From Bacillus sp. FJAT-27225 (GTDB taxonomy: Bacteria; Bacillota; Bacilli; Bacillales; Cytobacillaceae), in NCBI RefSeq assembly GCF_001685025.1, contig NZ_MAYU01000001.1:875971-939970 (forward strand): a DNA stretch of 64,000 nucleotides, read 5' to 3'. The notes under the pieces are model-generated. The model was given only the letters and a program-made list of their open reading frames with translations, was not told where the DNA came from and made no database searches. Shown here in pieces: positions 1 to 8,979 of the stretch. A program made the position numbers and the translations under genes. How positions within the stretch are numbered: the stretch's first letter is position 1; every line of letters starts with the position of its first letter.

Positions 1-1
1 A

Positions 2-160
2 AAACAGGCAGGCCAAATTGCCGAATACTTACGAGGCAGGCAGATAAATATTTTTGACAGCGCACAGCGAACTGCTATTATCAAGGAAATTGCGAAAATT
101 GCAGGCCCTGATACAGCAAAAGAAGTGAATAAGCTTTTCCTACAATTTACCAAGTCGTAA
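2..160 (+). CDS. yqfT: DUF2624 family protein (YqfT-like), 3' end only
   Basis: An open frame enters from the left edge and runs 52 codons to a TAA at 158-160. The visible part is a small, charged, helical polypeptide (it contains IKEIAKIAGPDTAKEVNKLF). From memory this matches the C-terminal part of the short DUF2624 protein YqfT, which sits beside nfo in B. subtilis; the position here is the same, convergent with nfo. The function is unknown. The start lies outside the window. The family call rests on position and a short match, so it is moderate. Confidence 0.6.
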   Translation, partial: KQAGQIAEYLRGRQINIFDSAQRTAIIKEIAKIAGPDTAKEVNKLFLQFTKS

Positions 161-164
161 AAAA

Positions 165-191
165 GCCTCCCTGTTCCAATAGCAGGGAGGC
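165..191. terminator. Bidirectional terminator between yqfT and nfo
   Basis: A 9-bp inverted repeat (GCCTCCCTG / CAGGGAGGC) is flanked by an A-run on the left and TTTT on the right. It can stop transcription from both convergent genes. Confidence 0.85.
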
Positions 192-198
192 ATTCATT

Positions 199-1092
199 TT
201 AAGCGAGGGTAACAACCGGTTTTAAGCTTGGATCAAAGATTTTATTGCGAAGCATTTCAATCTCATGCTTATAAGGAGGCTTCTGACTTTTCTTATCTTC
301 CCCCACATACGGAGTTTCAAGGATTTTAGGCACCGACATAAGCTGTGGATGGTGGACAATATAGCTGAGGGCATCAAAACCGATATGCCCAAAACCTATA
401 TTTTCGTGGCGGTCCTTTCTCATTCCGATAGAATTTTTACTATCGTTAATATGAAGCACCTTTAGCCTGTCGATCCCGACAATTTTGTCAAAATCATTTA
501 GGACACCATCAAAATCATTGACAATATCATATCCGGCGTCATGGGTATGGCATGTGTCAAAGCAAACAGAAATCTTGTCACTGTAATTTACACCGTCAAT
601 AATCATGGCCAGCTCCTCGAAATTCTTCCCGCACTCCGATCCTTTGCCGGCCATCGTTTCCAGAGCTACCTGAACGTTTTCTTTCCCAGTCAACACTTCA
701 TTTAAGCCCTCGACGATTTTTTTTATTCCTGTCTCCGTTCCAGCTCCAACATGGGCTCCTGGATGAAGGACAATTTGTCTGGCGCCTATGGCTTCCGTCC
801 TTTCAATTTCAGAGCGAAGGAAATTAACCCCTAGCTCAAATGTTGCGGGATTTGTGGTATTTCCTATATTAATGATGTATGGAGCATGAACTACAATATC
901 ACCGATTCCATGCTCTTCCATATGCCTTCTGCCGGCCTCTATATTCAGATCCTCAATTTTTTTTCTTCTTGTATTTTGGGGAGCCCCTGTATAAATCATG
1001 AATGTGTTGGAGCCATAGGAAACGGCTTCCTTACTGGCCGCTAGCAGCATTTCCTTGCCGCTCATCGATACGTGAGAACCAATTTTCAACAT
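199..1092 (-). CDS. nfo: Endonuclease IV (AP endonuclease)
   Basis: Zinc-dependent apurinic/apyrimidinic endonuclease of base-excision repair, a cytoplasmic TIM-barrel enzyme. Characteristic metal-site motifs appear in order: GSHVSMSGK at the N-terminus, [47 protein letters not shown] and LETPYVG. The start is the ATG at 1092, not the in-frame ATG at 1110, because the AAGGAG box lies inside the longer version at proper spacing from 1092. This gives 297 aa, the same length as I recall for B. subtilis Nfo, with the same [13 protein letters not shown] start. It is separated from cshB upstream by about 35 bp and probably cotranscribed with it. Confidence 0.95.
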   Translation of the reverse strand: MLKIGSHVSMSGKEMLLAASKEAVSYGSNTFMIYTGAPQNTRRKKIEDLNIEAGRRHMEEHGIGDIVVHAPYIINIGNTTNPATFELGVNFLRSEIERTEAIGARQIVLHPGAHVGAGTETGIKKIVEGLNEVLTGKENVQVALETMAGKGSECGKNFEELAMIIDGVNYSDKISVCFDTCHTHDAGYDIVNDFDGVLNDFDKIVGIDRLKVLHINDSKNSIGMRKDRHENIGFGHIGFDALSYIVHHPQLMSVPKILETPYVGEDKKSQKPPYKHEIEMLRNKIFDPSLKPVVTLA

Positions 1093-1126
1093 TTTCCCCT
1101 TCTCCTTCATTCAGCAGTTAGTGCCG

Positions 1127-2437
1127 TTATTTCCTCTTTAATCTATTTTGGCGCTTTCTTACCTTGGCTATTTCTTCATTTATTTTTTTCTTGTACCCAG
1201 GCTTTACTTTTCTCGGCGTTTTGACTATCGACCTCGCAATTTTGTCAGTCTCATCTTCCTGCTTCTTGCGGGTTTTTCGCTTATTGCGGTCGCCAATTTC
1301 AACAAGTCCATCTTTGCTAACGTCAACATGCTTGAAAACAATACCCATTTTCTCAAGACGGTTCAAGGCATCTTCATCGGAAGTATCATAAACAGTCAAG
1401 GCTGTTCCGGAAAGATTGGCCCTTGCTGTCCTTCCAACCCTATGGATATAGAAATCGAGGTCTGTTGGCAGCTCATAATTGATGACATGGCTAACCCCTT
1501 CAATATCAATGCCCCTAGCGGCCAGGTCGGTCGCAACGATGTATTGATAGTCCAAATCCTGAATCTGTTTCATCATCTTCTTGCGTTCACGCGGATTAAG
1601 ATTCCCATGTACCCTGCCGACCTTCATCCCTTTTTCAATTAAATAATCGGCAACCTCATCAGCCATTTTTTTCGTGTTTGTAAAAACAATCGCAAGATAA
1701 GGATTAATAACTTGGAGGACATTGAAGACAATTTCCTTTCTGCTCTTATGCCTTGAAGGCAATAGCAAATGCTCCAGGTTTTCCGCGGCTTTTTTTCTTG
1801 GATCAATATGAATATATTTCGGATTCTCCATATATTTTTTCAGGAAAGGTTTCAGCTTTTCAGGAATCGTTGCCGAAAACACTAGCATTTGCAGTTTCTC
1901 GGGCATCCTTGATGCAATCCTGTCAACATCTTCAAGAAAACCCATATCTAGCATTAAATCTGCTTCGTCCACTACCAATGTAGTGGCTGTATGGACAAAC
2001 AGTGCCTGTTCATCAACTAGAGAAAAAATCCGGGAAGGTGTCCCGATAACAATATGGGGCTGAACCCTTAGTTTTTCAATTGATTTTTGCTTGTCCGTCC
2101 CGCCAATATAATTACGGACAACTATTGTCTCGTCACCCTCGTAATGTTCCACCGCCTTCAAAAATTGCTGGTGAATCTGGCTGGCAAGCTCCCTCGTCGG
2201 TGCAGTGATGACAGCCTGTACCTCCTGGCGGCCTGGCTCAAGCCTCTCCAGAATAGGCAGCAAGTAGGAATGGGTTTTTCCTGTTCCGGTCCTCGATTGG
2301 CCGATTGCACTTCCACCTTTCAGGGCAGTTGGTATCATCTGCTCCTGTATCTCTGTTGGCTTTGTGAACCCTAAAGATTCTATCGCTTTTAATAAATATG
2401 GCTTTAAATTAAATTGATTAAATTGATTTCCGCTCAT
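1127..2437 (-). CDS. cshB: DEAD-box RNA helicase CshB
   Basis: ATP-dependent RNA helicase linked in Bacillus to cold adaptation and RNA remodelling. Motifs in order: Q-motif region GFTKPTEIQ, Walker A RTGTGKT, PTRELA, TPSR (usually TPGR), DEAD within VVDEADLMLD, SAT, ATDLAARGID and HRVGRTAR. The tail of about 60 residues is very rich in Lys and Arg, typical of an RNA-binding extension. The ATG at 2437 is chosen because AAGGAG lies 7 nt upstream; an ATG 39 bp further out lacks a good ribosome site. It lies directly upstream of nfo. The locus matches yqfR of B. subtilis. Confidence 0.93.
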   Translation of the reverse strand: MSGNQFNQFNLKPYLLKAIESLGFTKPTEIQEQMIPTALKGGSAIGQSRTGTGKTHSYLLPILERLEPGRQEVQAVITAPTRELASQIHQQFLKAVEHYEGDETIVVRNYIGGTDKQKSIEKLRVQPHIVIGTPSRIFSLVDEQALFVHTATTLVVDEADLMLDMGFLEDVDRIASRMPEKLQMLVFSATIPEKLKPFLKKYMENPKYIHIDPRKKAAENLEHLLLPSRHKSRKEIVFNVLQVINPYLAIVFTNTKKMADEVADYLIEKGMKVGRVHGNLNPRERKKMMKQIQDLDYQYIVATDLAARGIDIEGVSHVINYELPTDLDFYIHRVGRTARANLSGTALTVYDTSDEDALNRLEKMGIVFKHVDVSKDGLVEIGDRNKRKTRKKQEDETDKIARSIVKTPRKVKPGYKKKINEEIAKVRKRQNRLKRK

Positions 2438-2720
2438 TTTCAGGCTCCTTAGTTTCGGTTTTGGAACTCTGCCCATCCTGTTATTATAGTAAAGTTTGGA
2501 TTGTAAAGCTACTTATTATTATGATTTGCTTAAAGTCCCGCTTTCATGAAGGTTATTCCTCCTATTGCTTTGATGAATAATATTGCGGTTACGGGAGCCC
2601 CTCTTTAAGTAATTAAAAATGATGGCGAACCAATTATTGAATTGGAGCCATAAAGCATAACACAAATCGGACTTCTGCATATTTTAAATAGAGAAATTAC
2701 TTTTGAGAGGAGATTAAACT

Positions 2721-3380
2721 ATGCCACCATTCCCGCCAATGTATAGGCAGGGAGGAATGAACCGGCCAGCTATGGGGCCAGGCAGACATCCTTTCGGTCG
2801 CTCTAATGGCTTTAACGGTCCTCCATCGCCTTTTATGGGCCCTATGCCTCCAAGGTCTCAGGGACAAAGAGGAGGAGGAGGGGGACTGCTTTCAAGGCTG
2901 CTTGGAAAATCAGGAAGAGGACAGGTCCCGGGACGAGAAGTTGCTTCCCGAGCCGGAGATGCAGGACAATCTGGGTCCATTCTAAATACACTTAGCAATC
3001 CGGAATCACTCAATGCCTTTTTAGCCAATACGCAGAACGTCATTCAGACAGTCCAATCCTTTAGCCCGCTAATCGAACAATACGGTCCGATTGTTAAAAA
3101 CCTCCCATCCATGTGGAAGCTTTACCGCGGATTAAAAAATACTGACACAGAAGAAACCTCAGAGAAGAAACCCGTCTCACATAACAAAAGCGTTAAAACG
3201 AAATCCCACCGGGAAGATGAGGAACCCAAGGATACCAAACATATAGAGGAATCCAGCGATGGCCATTCTTCTTCCCCACAACGTGACCCATGGCTTGGAC
3301 GGCCGATCAGGAACGAGGATAATCGGGTGCAATCAAACAGGAATGATGATGACCGGCCTAGGCCAAGGCTATTTTTCTGA
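2721..3380 (+). CDS. yqfQ: YqfQ/VrrA-like low-complexity protein
   Basis: The 219-aa protein has an N-terminal third rich in Pro, Gly, Met, Arg and Phe (PPFPPMYRQGGMNRPAMG) with a Gly run near residue 50. A helical middle (about 90-135: ESLNAFLANTQNVIQTVQSF) follows, then a highly charged, Ser/Asp/Arg-rich tail. This composition and the locus between cshB and ispH match YqfQ, which is related to B. anthracis VrrA, known for variable repeats. A GAGAGGAG box precedes the ATG. No enzymatic motif is visible and the function is not established; a coat-associated role would be a guess. Confidence 0.8.
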   Translation: MPPFPPMYRQGGMNRPAMGPGRHPFGRSNGFNGPPSPFMGPMPPRSQGQRGGGGGLLSRLLGKSGRGQVPGREVASRAGDAGQSGSILNTLSNPESLNAFLANTQNVIQTVQSFSPLIEQYGPIVKNLPSMWKLYRGLKNTDTEETSEKKPVSHNKSVKTKSHREDEEPKDTKHIEESSDGHSSSPQRDPWLGRPIRNEDNRVQSNRNDDDRPRPRLFF

Positions 3381-3383
3381 AGA

Positions 3384-3407
3384 AAGGTGCTGAGTGGCAC
3401 CTTTTTT
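3384..3407 (+). terminator. Terminator after yqfQ
   Basis: AAGGTGC and GCACCTT form a 7-bp stem with a 6-nt loop, followed by a T-run, 3 bp after the yqfQ stop codon. Confidence 0.85.
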
Positions 3408-3411
3408 ACTT

Positions 3412-3692
3412 TATCGTAGAAAACATTTACGGAGTTACCCATTTAGAGTAGTTTTTTTCGGCCAGGTGGCTAGTGAGTCTCTGCGTAGGACGGGTGATAA
3501 CTTACTATCCATAATATTCGAATAGCAATAAAGTGTAGTTCGGGAAGATAGCCCTAGCTATTAGCGAGTCCGAACTGCCTTTTCAGCGACCTCGTTACCA
3601 ATTTCTCCAACAAATTCTCCCCTTTTTCACTGTATGAAACGACTATTCAACCTTCTATAACAGCAACCATATTGGCTGTAAGATTTTTAACT
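3412..3692. other. Intergenic region with one nested hairpin, no gene seen
   Basis: No convincing coding frame with a ribosome site is present. The one structured segment is AGTTCGG (3537-3543) pairing with CCGAACT (3570-3576), with an inner TAGC/GCTA stem. It lacks a T-run on the plus strand, so it is not an obvious terminator. It could be a dispersed intergenic element or part of an untranslated RNA. Confidence 0.4.
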
Positions 3693-3721
3693 TTGAACAT
3701 ATTGGTTAATACCTATATAAT
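3693..3721 (+). promoter_or_regulatory. Sigma-A promoter of ispH
   Basis: TTGAAC (-35) and a perfect TATAAT (-10) are separated by 17 bp. The promoter is about 46 bp upstream of the ispH start. Confidence 0.8.
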
Positions 3722-3767
3722 GAGAAGGGATAAGCAAGTCTAACCTTAATCAGGAGGGGCTTTATTA

Positions 3768-4724
3768 ATGAATGTGATAAAAATATCGCCGCGAGGCTAT
3801 TGTTACGGGGTTGTTGATGCAATGGTCATCGCACGGAACGCGGCTCTCGATAAATCGTTGCCACGCCCTATCTACATCCTTGGGATGATTGTTCATAATA
3901 AACATGTCACCGATGCGTTTGCAGAGGAGGGCATCATTACTCTCGACGGGAATAACCGGAAGGAAATTCTTGAAAAAGTTGACGGGGGAACCGTTATTTT
4001 CACGGCCCATGGCATATCGCCGGAAGTCCGGAACCTTGCAAAACAAAAAGGACTGGTAGCCTTGGATGCTACTTGCCCGGATGTGACAAAGACCCATGAT
4101 TTAATTCGGGAAAAAGAGGCAGAAGGGTTCAAAGTTATTTATATCGGCAAAAAAGGCCATCCGGAGCCGGAAGGCGCAGTTGGTGTTGCCGCTCCGGGGA
4201 TTGTCCATCTCGTTGAAACTGTGGAAGATGTGGAAAAACTTGATTTACACCATGATAAAATTATTGTGACGAACCAGACTACGATGAGCCAGTGGGACGT
4301 AGCCGACATCATGGATAAAGTAAAAGAGAAATATCCTCATGCCGAAGTCCATAGGGAAATCTGCATGGCAACCCAGGTAAGGCAGGAAGCTGTTGCACAG
4401 CAGGCCGGCGAGGCGGATGTGCTGATTGTTGTTGGAGATCCAAAAAGTAATAATTCCAACAGGCTTGCCCAAGTATCCCAAGAAATTGCCGGCACCAAAG
4501 CCTATCGGATTGCCGATATTGAAGAGCTTGACCTGGATTGGCTAAAAGGTGCAGAAACTGTTGCCGTTACGGCTGGTGCATCTACACCAACCCCGATTAC
4601 AAAAGAAGTGATTGCATTTCTGGAACAATATGACCCTGAAAATCCAGATACATGGGAACGCAAAAAGAATGTTCCTCTAACTAAAATCCTGCCTAAAGTA
4701 AAAAAGGCAGCATCGCAGTTATAA
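3768..4724 (+). CDS. ispH: 4-hydroxy-3-methylbut-2-enyl diphosphate reductase
   Basis: Final enzyme of the MEP isoprenoid pathway; it reduces HMBPP to IPP and DMAPP with an iron-sulfur cluster. The three cluster cysteines are visible in RGYCYGVV (near residue 12), [11 protein letters not shown] and HREICMATQ. Substrate-site motifs VHNKHV, TAHGISP and [10 protein letters not shown] are also present. At 318 aa it has normal length. The ATG at 3768 follows AGGAGGGG. It is transcribed alone from its own promoter and ends at a bidirectional terminator. It corresponds to yqfP/lytB of B. subtilis. Confidence 0.97.
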   Translation: MNVIKISPRGYCYGVVDAMVIARNAALDKSLPRPIYILGMIVHNKHVTDAFAEEGIITLDGNNRKEILEKVDGGTVIFTAHGISPEVRNLAKQKGLVALDATCPDVTKTHDLIREKEAEGFKVIYIGKKGHPEPEGAVGVAAPGIVHLVETVEDVEKLDLHHDKIIVTNQTTMSQWDVADIMDKVKEKYPHAEVHREICMATQVRQEAVAQQAGEADVLIVVGDPKSNNSNRLAQVSQEIAGTKAYRIADIEELDLDWLKGAETVAVTAGASTPTPITKEVIAFLEQYDPENPDTWERKKNVPLTKILPKVKKAASQL

Positions 4725-4731
4725 ACAGTAA

Positions 4732-4759
4732 AAATCCGGCCACTTTTGGCCGGATTTTT
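4732..4759. terminator. Bidirectional terminator between ispH and yqfO
   Basis: AAATCCGGCC and GGCCGGATTT form a strong stem with A/T runs on both sides. It lies between convergent genes and touches the yqfO stop codon. Confidence 0.9.
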
Positions 4760-5874
4760 CATAATGTCTTAAATGGATTGGTGTCAATTTCTGAAGAAAG
4801 GATTTCTGCATCAAAGCCGGCTTCCGCACACATCCTGCCCATGATAGATGCGAGTCCTTTCTTCATGATTTTTTCCGCAATATGCCCAGGATCCACCATA
4901 TTCAATCCTAGCATTAATGCATCGTGTGCAACATGAAAATAAATATCGCCGGTTACATAAACGTCAGCACCCTTAAATTTTGCCTGTGAGAAATATTTAT
5001 TCCCGTCCCCGCCAAGAACTGCTACCTTCTTAACCTTTGAGGATAAATCTCCGACAACACGAACAGCGTCGACTTCAAAATCTTTCTTCACCTTCTCGGC
5101 AAATTCTGCAAGAGTCATCTCTTCGATTGTTCCAATCCGGCCAAGCCCGAGGATCTCCCCTTTATTTTCAAGAGGGTATACATCATAGGCGGGCTCTTCG
5201 TATGGGTGGGATTTTAGCATTGCTGCAATGGCTTTGTTAGTAAGCCGGGAAGGGACAATGGTTTCGATTTTTACTTCATCCACTTCCTCGAGCCGTCCCT
5301 GTTCGCCTATGTAAGGATTGGTATTCCCTCCAGGAAGGAAACGCCCGGTACCTTCTGAGGAAAATGAACAATGGCTATAATTTCCGATAGCACCAGCGCC
5401 CGCTTTTCCAAGCACTGACCTGACCGATTCAGCATCTGCAGCAGGGACGTAAACAACCAGCTTTTGAAGATTTTCCTCGTACGTTGGGGATAAAACCTCC
5501 GTATTTGCCAATCCAAGAGCTTCGGCCAGCATATCATTCACGCCGCCTTTTGCAACATCCAGATTGGTGTGAGCGGCATAGACTGAAATGTCATGTTTGA
5601 TAAGCTTTTCAATCATCCTGCCTGGCACCGTATCGGTTGCCAGTTTTTTCAAAGGCCGATAAATTGGCGGATGGTGGGCAATGATTAACTGAACACCTTT
5701 ATCGATTGCTTCATCGACAACTTCCTCAGTAAGATCCAGTGTAATCAGAACCTTGTCAACCCGCCTATTCAACTGGCCAATCTGGAGGCCGACTCTATCC
5801 CCTTCCACGGCATATTCCTTTGGAGAAAAACGTTCAAGCAGCGTAATAAACTCATGGCCATTGATTTTCTTCAT
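4759..5874 (-). CDS. yqfO: Nif3-like dinuclear metal protein YqfO
   Basis: NIF3/DUF34 family protein of 371 aa, annotated in databases as a GTP cyclohydrolase I type 2 homologue; the true biochemical role is uncertain. The metal-binding sequence LIIAHHPPIYRPLK lies at about residues 60-75, and the C-terminal ligand region DPGHIAEK near 330. A central insertion between the two NIF3 halves (about 125-225) fits the PII-like domain found in the long bacterial form. Its start overlaps the end of trmK by 4 bp, so the two are translationally coupled, as in B. subtilis yqfN-yqfO. Confidence 0.9.
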   Translation of the reverse strand: MKKINGHEFITLLERFSPKEYAVEGDRVGLQIGQLNRRVDKVLITLDLTEEVVDEAIDKGVQLIIAHHPPIYRPLKKLATDTVPGRMIEKLIKHDISVYAAHTNLDVAKGGVNDMLAEALGLANTEVLSPTYEENLQKLVVYVPAADAESVRSVLGKAGAGAIGNYSHCSFSSEGTGRFLPGGNTNPYIGEQGRLEEVDEVKIETIVPSRLTNKAIAAMLKSHPYEEPAYDVYPLENKGEILGLGRIGTIEEMTLAEFAEKVKKDFEVDAVRVVGDLSSKVKKVAVLGGDGNKYFSQAKFKGADVYVTGDIYFHVAHDALMLGLNMVDPGHIAEKIMKKGLASIMGRMCAEAGFDAEILSSEIDTNPFKTL

Positions 5875-6605
5875 AGATTTAAAACCTCCTCTACTAGCAC
5901 TATCTTTTTCTGAAGATCCGCCTTCTTTGCTTCCACTTCATCAGAAGGTTTTGCCTGTCCCAGTTTACCCAATACTTTTTGCCAATTTTCTTTTTCAAGC
6001 TTCCATTTCTTAAGAAAGGCCTCTTGCCTTCGCTGCTGCAAAAACGGCCCAAACAATAGGCCGGTTTCTAAGCCTGTCGTATAAGGACGTTCGGGTTTTC
6101 CTCTCTCGGCAACAAGAATTTCATAAATTTTGCTATCCTCTTCAAGAATATCCTCATCAATAAGTTCCCAACCGTTTTCAACCAGCCATTTCCTGATGGC
6201 CCAGGCTGCAATATTAGGCTGAAGCACGAGCCGCTTAACACTATCCAGCTTATTTTTCCCTTCCTCAAGGATTTCAGTTATAAGCGCTCCTCCCATTCCA
6301 GCAATGGAAATACAATCGACTTCGCCTGGAGCTACGACTTCAAGGCCATCTCCAAGCCGAACAGCTATGACATCCTCTAGGCCCTCTGCTCTGACTTGCC
6401 TGCTGGCTGTCTGATAGGGTCCTTCAACGACCTCCCCGGCGATGGCAGATTCAATTAAGCCCCTGCCGGCAAGAAACACTGGCAGATAGGCATGGTCTGA
6501 ACCGATGTCTGCCAGCTTCGCCCCTTTTGGTATATAGTTTGCTACTGTTTGCAGCCTTTTTGATAATTGTCCTGCGTTCAAGTTAAGCACCACTTTTCCG
6601 TTCAT
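5871..6605 (-). CDS. trmK: tRNA (adenine-22-N1)-methyltransferase TrmK
   Basis: SAM-dependent enzyme that methylates A22 of bacterial tRNAs. The Rossmann SAM site is LADIGSDHAYLPVFL (about residues 31-45); the catalytic-region motif is SIAGMGGALITEIL, followed by VLQPN. The last ~50 residues are a charged coiled-coil-like region, as in the family. The start is uncertain: the ATG at 6605 has a poor ribosome site, whereas a TTG eight codons downstream is preceded by a GTGGTG-like box and would give a start close to B. subtilis YqfN. It is coupled to yqfO by a 4-bp overlap. Confidence 0.9.
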   Translation of the reverse strand: MNGKVVLNLNAGQLSKRLQTVANYIPKGAKLADIGSDHAYLPVFLAGRGLIESAIAGEVVEGPYQTASRQVRAEGLEDVIAVRLGDGLEVVAPGEVDCISIAGMGGALITEILEEGKNKLDSVKRLVLQPNIAAWAIRKWLVENGWELIDEDILEEDSKIYEILVAERGKPERPYTTGLETGLLFGPFLQQRRQEAFLKKWKLEKENWQKVLGKLGQAKPSDEVEAKKADLQKKIVLVEEVLNL

Positions 6606-6646
6606 CTCTATATCAGTATAAAAAAGAATGTTTCCATATGCAAAAA

Positions 6647-6679
6647 AACAACGCCGCCAGCATTTGCGGCAGCGTTGTT
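6647..6679 (-). terminator. Terminator of cccA
   Basis: AACAACGCCGCC (6647-6658) pairs with GCGGCAGCGTTGTT (6666-6679). On the minus strand it is followed by seven T residues. Confidence 0.85.
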
Positions 6680-6696
6680 CTGGAATCTCTATACAA

Positions 6697-7059
6697 TTAT
6701 TTCTTTTCAGAAAGCCACTTGGCTACGGCGTCAGCCTCTGCACCCTGAACGAGTCCGCCTGGCATTCCGCCTGTTGTGCCTTTTATAAGAATATCCTTGA
6801 TTTCCGCCTCAGACAGCCTAGCACCAACATCAGCCAGCTTCGGCGCATTTCCCTTACCTTCCAGCTGATTCCCATGGCAAGTCACACAGCCTTTGGCTTC
6901 ATAAAGTTCTTCAGGATTTGCCGCAACTTCCGTCTTTTCGCCGCCTTTTTCCCCTTTGGCAAGATCTTTTGAATCTCCAAGTCCCTTGAAGGAAAGCACA
7001 AACATCAGGCCAATCCCCATGACCATGATCATAATAAAAGGAACGACTGGATTTTTCAT
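6697..7059 (-). CDS. cccA: Cytochrome c-550, membrane-anchored
   Basis: Small c-type cytochrome of the respiratory chain. An uncleaved N-terminal membrane anchor (about residues 5-23) is followed by a charged linker and one haem domain with the CVTCH motif. GMPGGL near the C-terminus contains the likely axial Met. It is 120 aa, matching my memory of B. subtilis CccA. The ATG at 7059 is chosen because a GGGAGGG box lies just upstream; the 17 codons before it are not conserved-looking. It is transcribed alone, downstream of the acyl-CoA dehydrogenase. Confidence 0.93.
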   Translation of the reverse strand: MKNPVVPFIMIMVMGIGLMFVLSFKGLGDSKDLAKGEKGGEKTEVAANPEELYEAKGCVTCHGNQLEGKGNAPKLADVGARLSEAEIKDILIKGTTGGMPGGLVQGAEADAVAKWLSEKK

Positions 7060-7175
7060 GAAATACCCTCCCTTATGTACGTACAAAAACAAAATTAATA
7101 TTTCAAACAACTATTATTGTATATGAAAAACAGTAGAAGGAAAAGGATAAAGTTACTTTTGTCACAATTAAAAAT

Positions 7176-7207
7176 GAAAAGGCTGGACAAGTTACTTTAC
7201 CCAGCCT
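7176..7207 (-). terminator. Terminator of the acyl-CoA dehydrogenase gene
   Basis: AGGCTGG (7180-7186) pairs with CCAGCCT (7201-7207), followed by TTTTC on the minus strand. It lies just after the dehydrogenase stop. Confidence 0.75.
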
Positions 7208-7214
7208 AAATCGG

Positions 7215-8357
7215 TCAGATGCACCCAATTTCTCTTGCAATGACAATTCGCTGAATTTCCGATGTACCTTCTCCTATTTCGAGGAGCTTGGCATCTCTCA
7301 TATATCTTTCTACATGGTAATCCTTCATGTATCCATAGCCGCCATGAATCTGTACGGCTTGGTCTGTTACTTCCATGCAAATCTCGGAAGCATACAGCTT
7401 GCATATAGATGCTTCCTTTGAATACTTTTTGCCTTGGTCCTTTAGCCATGCAGCTTTGTAGACCATCGTTCTGGCAAGCTCGATTTTCATGGCCATGTCC
7501 GCCAATTTAAACTGTGTAGCCTGGAAAGAGGAAAGGCTTCTCCCAAATTGTTTTCTTTCCTTTGAATACTGCAGCGCCTTATCGAAAGCTGCCTGGGCAA
7601 TTCCGACCGCCATGGCGCCTATCCCAATCCTGCCCCCGTCAAGAGTCATTAGAAACTGTTTAAATCCCTCACCTTTTTTGCCAAGGAGATTTTCCTCCGG
7701 TACTCGTACATCCTCGAGGACTAGTTCAGTTGTATTTGAGGAATGGAGCCCCATTTTTTCATAATTGTCGATTATGGTGAATCCTTTGGCTTCTGTTGGT
7801 ACAATAATCGCGCTTATTTCATTATTATCACCGCTGCCTCCGGTTACGGCAGTCAGAGCAAGGTACTTTGCATAGCTGGCGTTCGTAATAAAACATTTGC
7901 TTCCGTTAATTACCCACTCCCCATTGTCCATCTTGGCTGACGTTCTGGTGCCGCCTGCATCTGAACCGGCATTGGGCTCAGTTAACCCGAATGCTCCAAA
8001 CGACTCACCTGTGCATATTGGTGTTAAGTATTGCCGCTTTTGCTCTTCGGTTCCGAACATATTGATTGGAGCCCCGCCAAGCGAAATATGAGCGGAATAG
8101 GTTATGCCTGTCGAACCGCATGCCCTGCTTAACTCTTCCGTTACAATTGCAAAGCTGATAGTATCTGCTCCCCCTCCACCATATTCTTCAGGAAATGGGA
8201 GGCCCATGATTCCCATACTGGCCAGCTTTTTGAAAATGTCTAAAGGGAACTCCTTGGTACGGTCCCTTTCAAGGGCGCCCGGGGCTACTTCCGCATCCGC
8301 AAATTCCCTGATTGTTTTTCGAATCATTTCTTGTTCCGCAGTTAAGTTGAAATTCAT
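7215..8357 (-). CDS. Acyl-CoA dehydrogenase, FAD-dependent
   Basis: Full-length (380 aa) acyl-CoA dehydrogenase that introduces the alpha-beta double bond of acyl-CoA. The order is N-terminal helical domain, the FAD/substrate motif [14 protein letters not shown] (about 123-136), the beta-domain, and the C-terminal helical domain with [17 protein letters not shown]. The catalytic glutamate is in [11 protein letters not shown] near residue 365. A GGAGGGGG box precedes the ATG. Chain-length specificity cannot be told from the sequence. No such gene is at this place in B. subtilis as I remember it, so it is an insertion between cccA and sigA relative to that order. Confidence 0.93.
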   Translation of the reverse strand: MNFNLTAEQEMIRKTIREFADAEVAPGALERDRTKEFPLDIFKKLASMGIMGLPFPEEYGGGGADTISFAIVTEELSRACGSTGITYSAHISLGGAPINMFGTEEQKRQYLTPICTGESFGAFGLTEPNAGSDAGGTRTSAKMDNGEWVINGSKCFITNASYAKYLALTAVTGGSGDNNEISAIIVPTEAKGFTIIDNYEKMGLHSSNTTELVLEDVRVPEENLLGKKGEGFKQFLMTLDGGRIGIGAMAVGIAQAAFDKALQYSKERKQFGRSLSSFQATQFKLADMAMKIELARTMVYKAAWLKDQGKKYSKEASICKLYASEICMEVTDQAVQIHGGYGYMKDYHVERYMRDAKLLEIGEGTSEIQRIVIAREIGCI

Positions 8358-8559
8358 ATATCCCCCTCCAAAATGTATGCGCTTTCTAAACCATTATATG
8401 GGGATACTTGAATTTTCTCAACATTTATAACCTTTGGAAAAATGAGTGGAATTTTTAATACTTTTATGTCTCATCAAGTTGCTTTCCGTTTCCCGATTCA
8501 GTAAAATGAATCAAAACAGAGTATGTTTGTTATCCGAGGGTGCAGTAATATAAAGTGAG

Positions 8560-8874
8560 TTGATTTCCGCTCCAGGTGCTCGCTTTCCGCGGGGCAGGCG
8601 GTGAGCCAGGCTAGCTTCAGCGCCTAGCCCCTCGAGGTCGCTTCGGTCCCTCAGGTGAAGTCAAAGAACGACTTCTCCTTCAGGCCCTCCAGCGCTTGTC
8701 GGGGCTGATCAAGGCGCTTACGCATTTCATTCTTCTCGTCGCTAAAGCGACTGCGGGGCCTCACCTGTCCAGCTTGTCCCGCAGGACGTCGAATGATCTT
8801 CCCTGAAAAGCACCGCAGTAGAAAATGCAAAAGACGCATTTTCGAACGAGCTGGCACCTTCCGCTCCAATCAAA
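8560..8874. repeat. Family A inverted-repeat element, copy 1 (interrupted)
   Basis: GC-rich element with ends GTTGATTTCCGCTCC and CCGCTCCAATCAA. It matches copies at 18466-18658 and 61849-61978 along its length, including CGCTTTCCGCGGG, GGTGAGCC, GCTAAAGCG and CACCTGTCC. Its right flank (CAAAGTTTGCGAAAACAG, ending at 8927) is shared with copy 3. The copy is interrupted by a second element at about 8608-8731. It contains no gene; apparent open frames across it are by-products of the GC-rich repeat. Confidence 0.85.
8608..8731. repeat. Family B element nested inside family A copy 1
   Basis: About 120 bp absent from the other family A copies at this position. Its ends read CTAGCTTCAGCGCC and AAGGCGCTTACGC, giving AGCGCC/GGCGCT inverted termini. 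Read on the minus strand it goes from GCGTAAGCGCCTTGATCAG to GGCGCTGAAGCTAG, which matches both ends of the element at 40442-40592. The middle contains another hairpin (GAAGTC...GACTTC). Confidence 0.7.
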
Positions 8875-8941
8875 TGAACTGTATACCATACTTCTGTCTT
8901 TTATAGCATCAAAGTTTGCGAAAACAGATTATAACAAAAAC

Positions 8942-8968
8942 AAAAAAGCCTGCCTGTTAAGGCAAGCT
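8942..8968 (-). terminator. Terminator of the sigA operon
   Basis: AGCCTGCC (8947-8954) pairs with GGCAAGCT (8961-8968), followed by a T-run on the minus strand, 12 bp after the sigA stop. Confidence 0.85.
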
Positions 8969-8979
8969 CTTGTGTACTT

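Noticed and set aside
8651-8869. 72-codon minus-strand frame
   Set aside because: It lies wholly inside the family A/B repeats and encodes no conserved protein; a similar artefact frame exists in copy 2.
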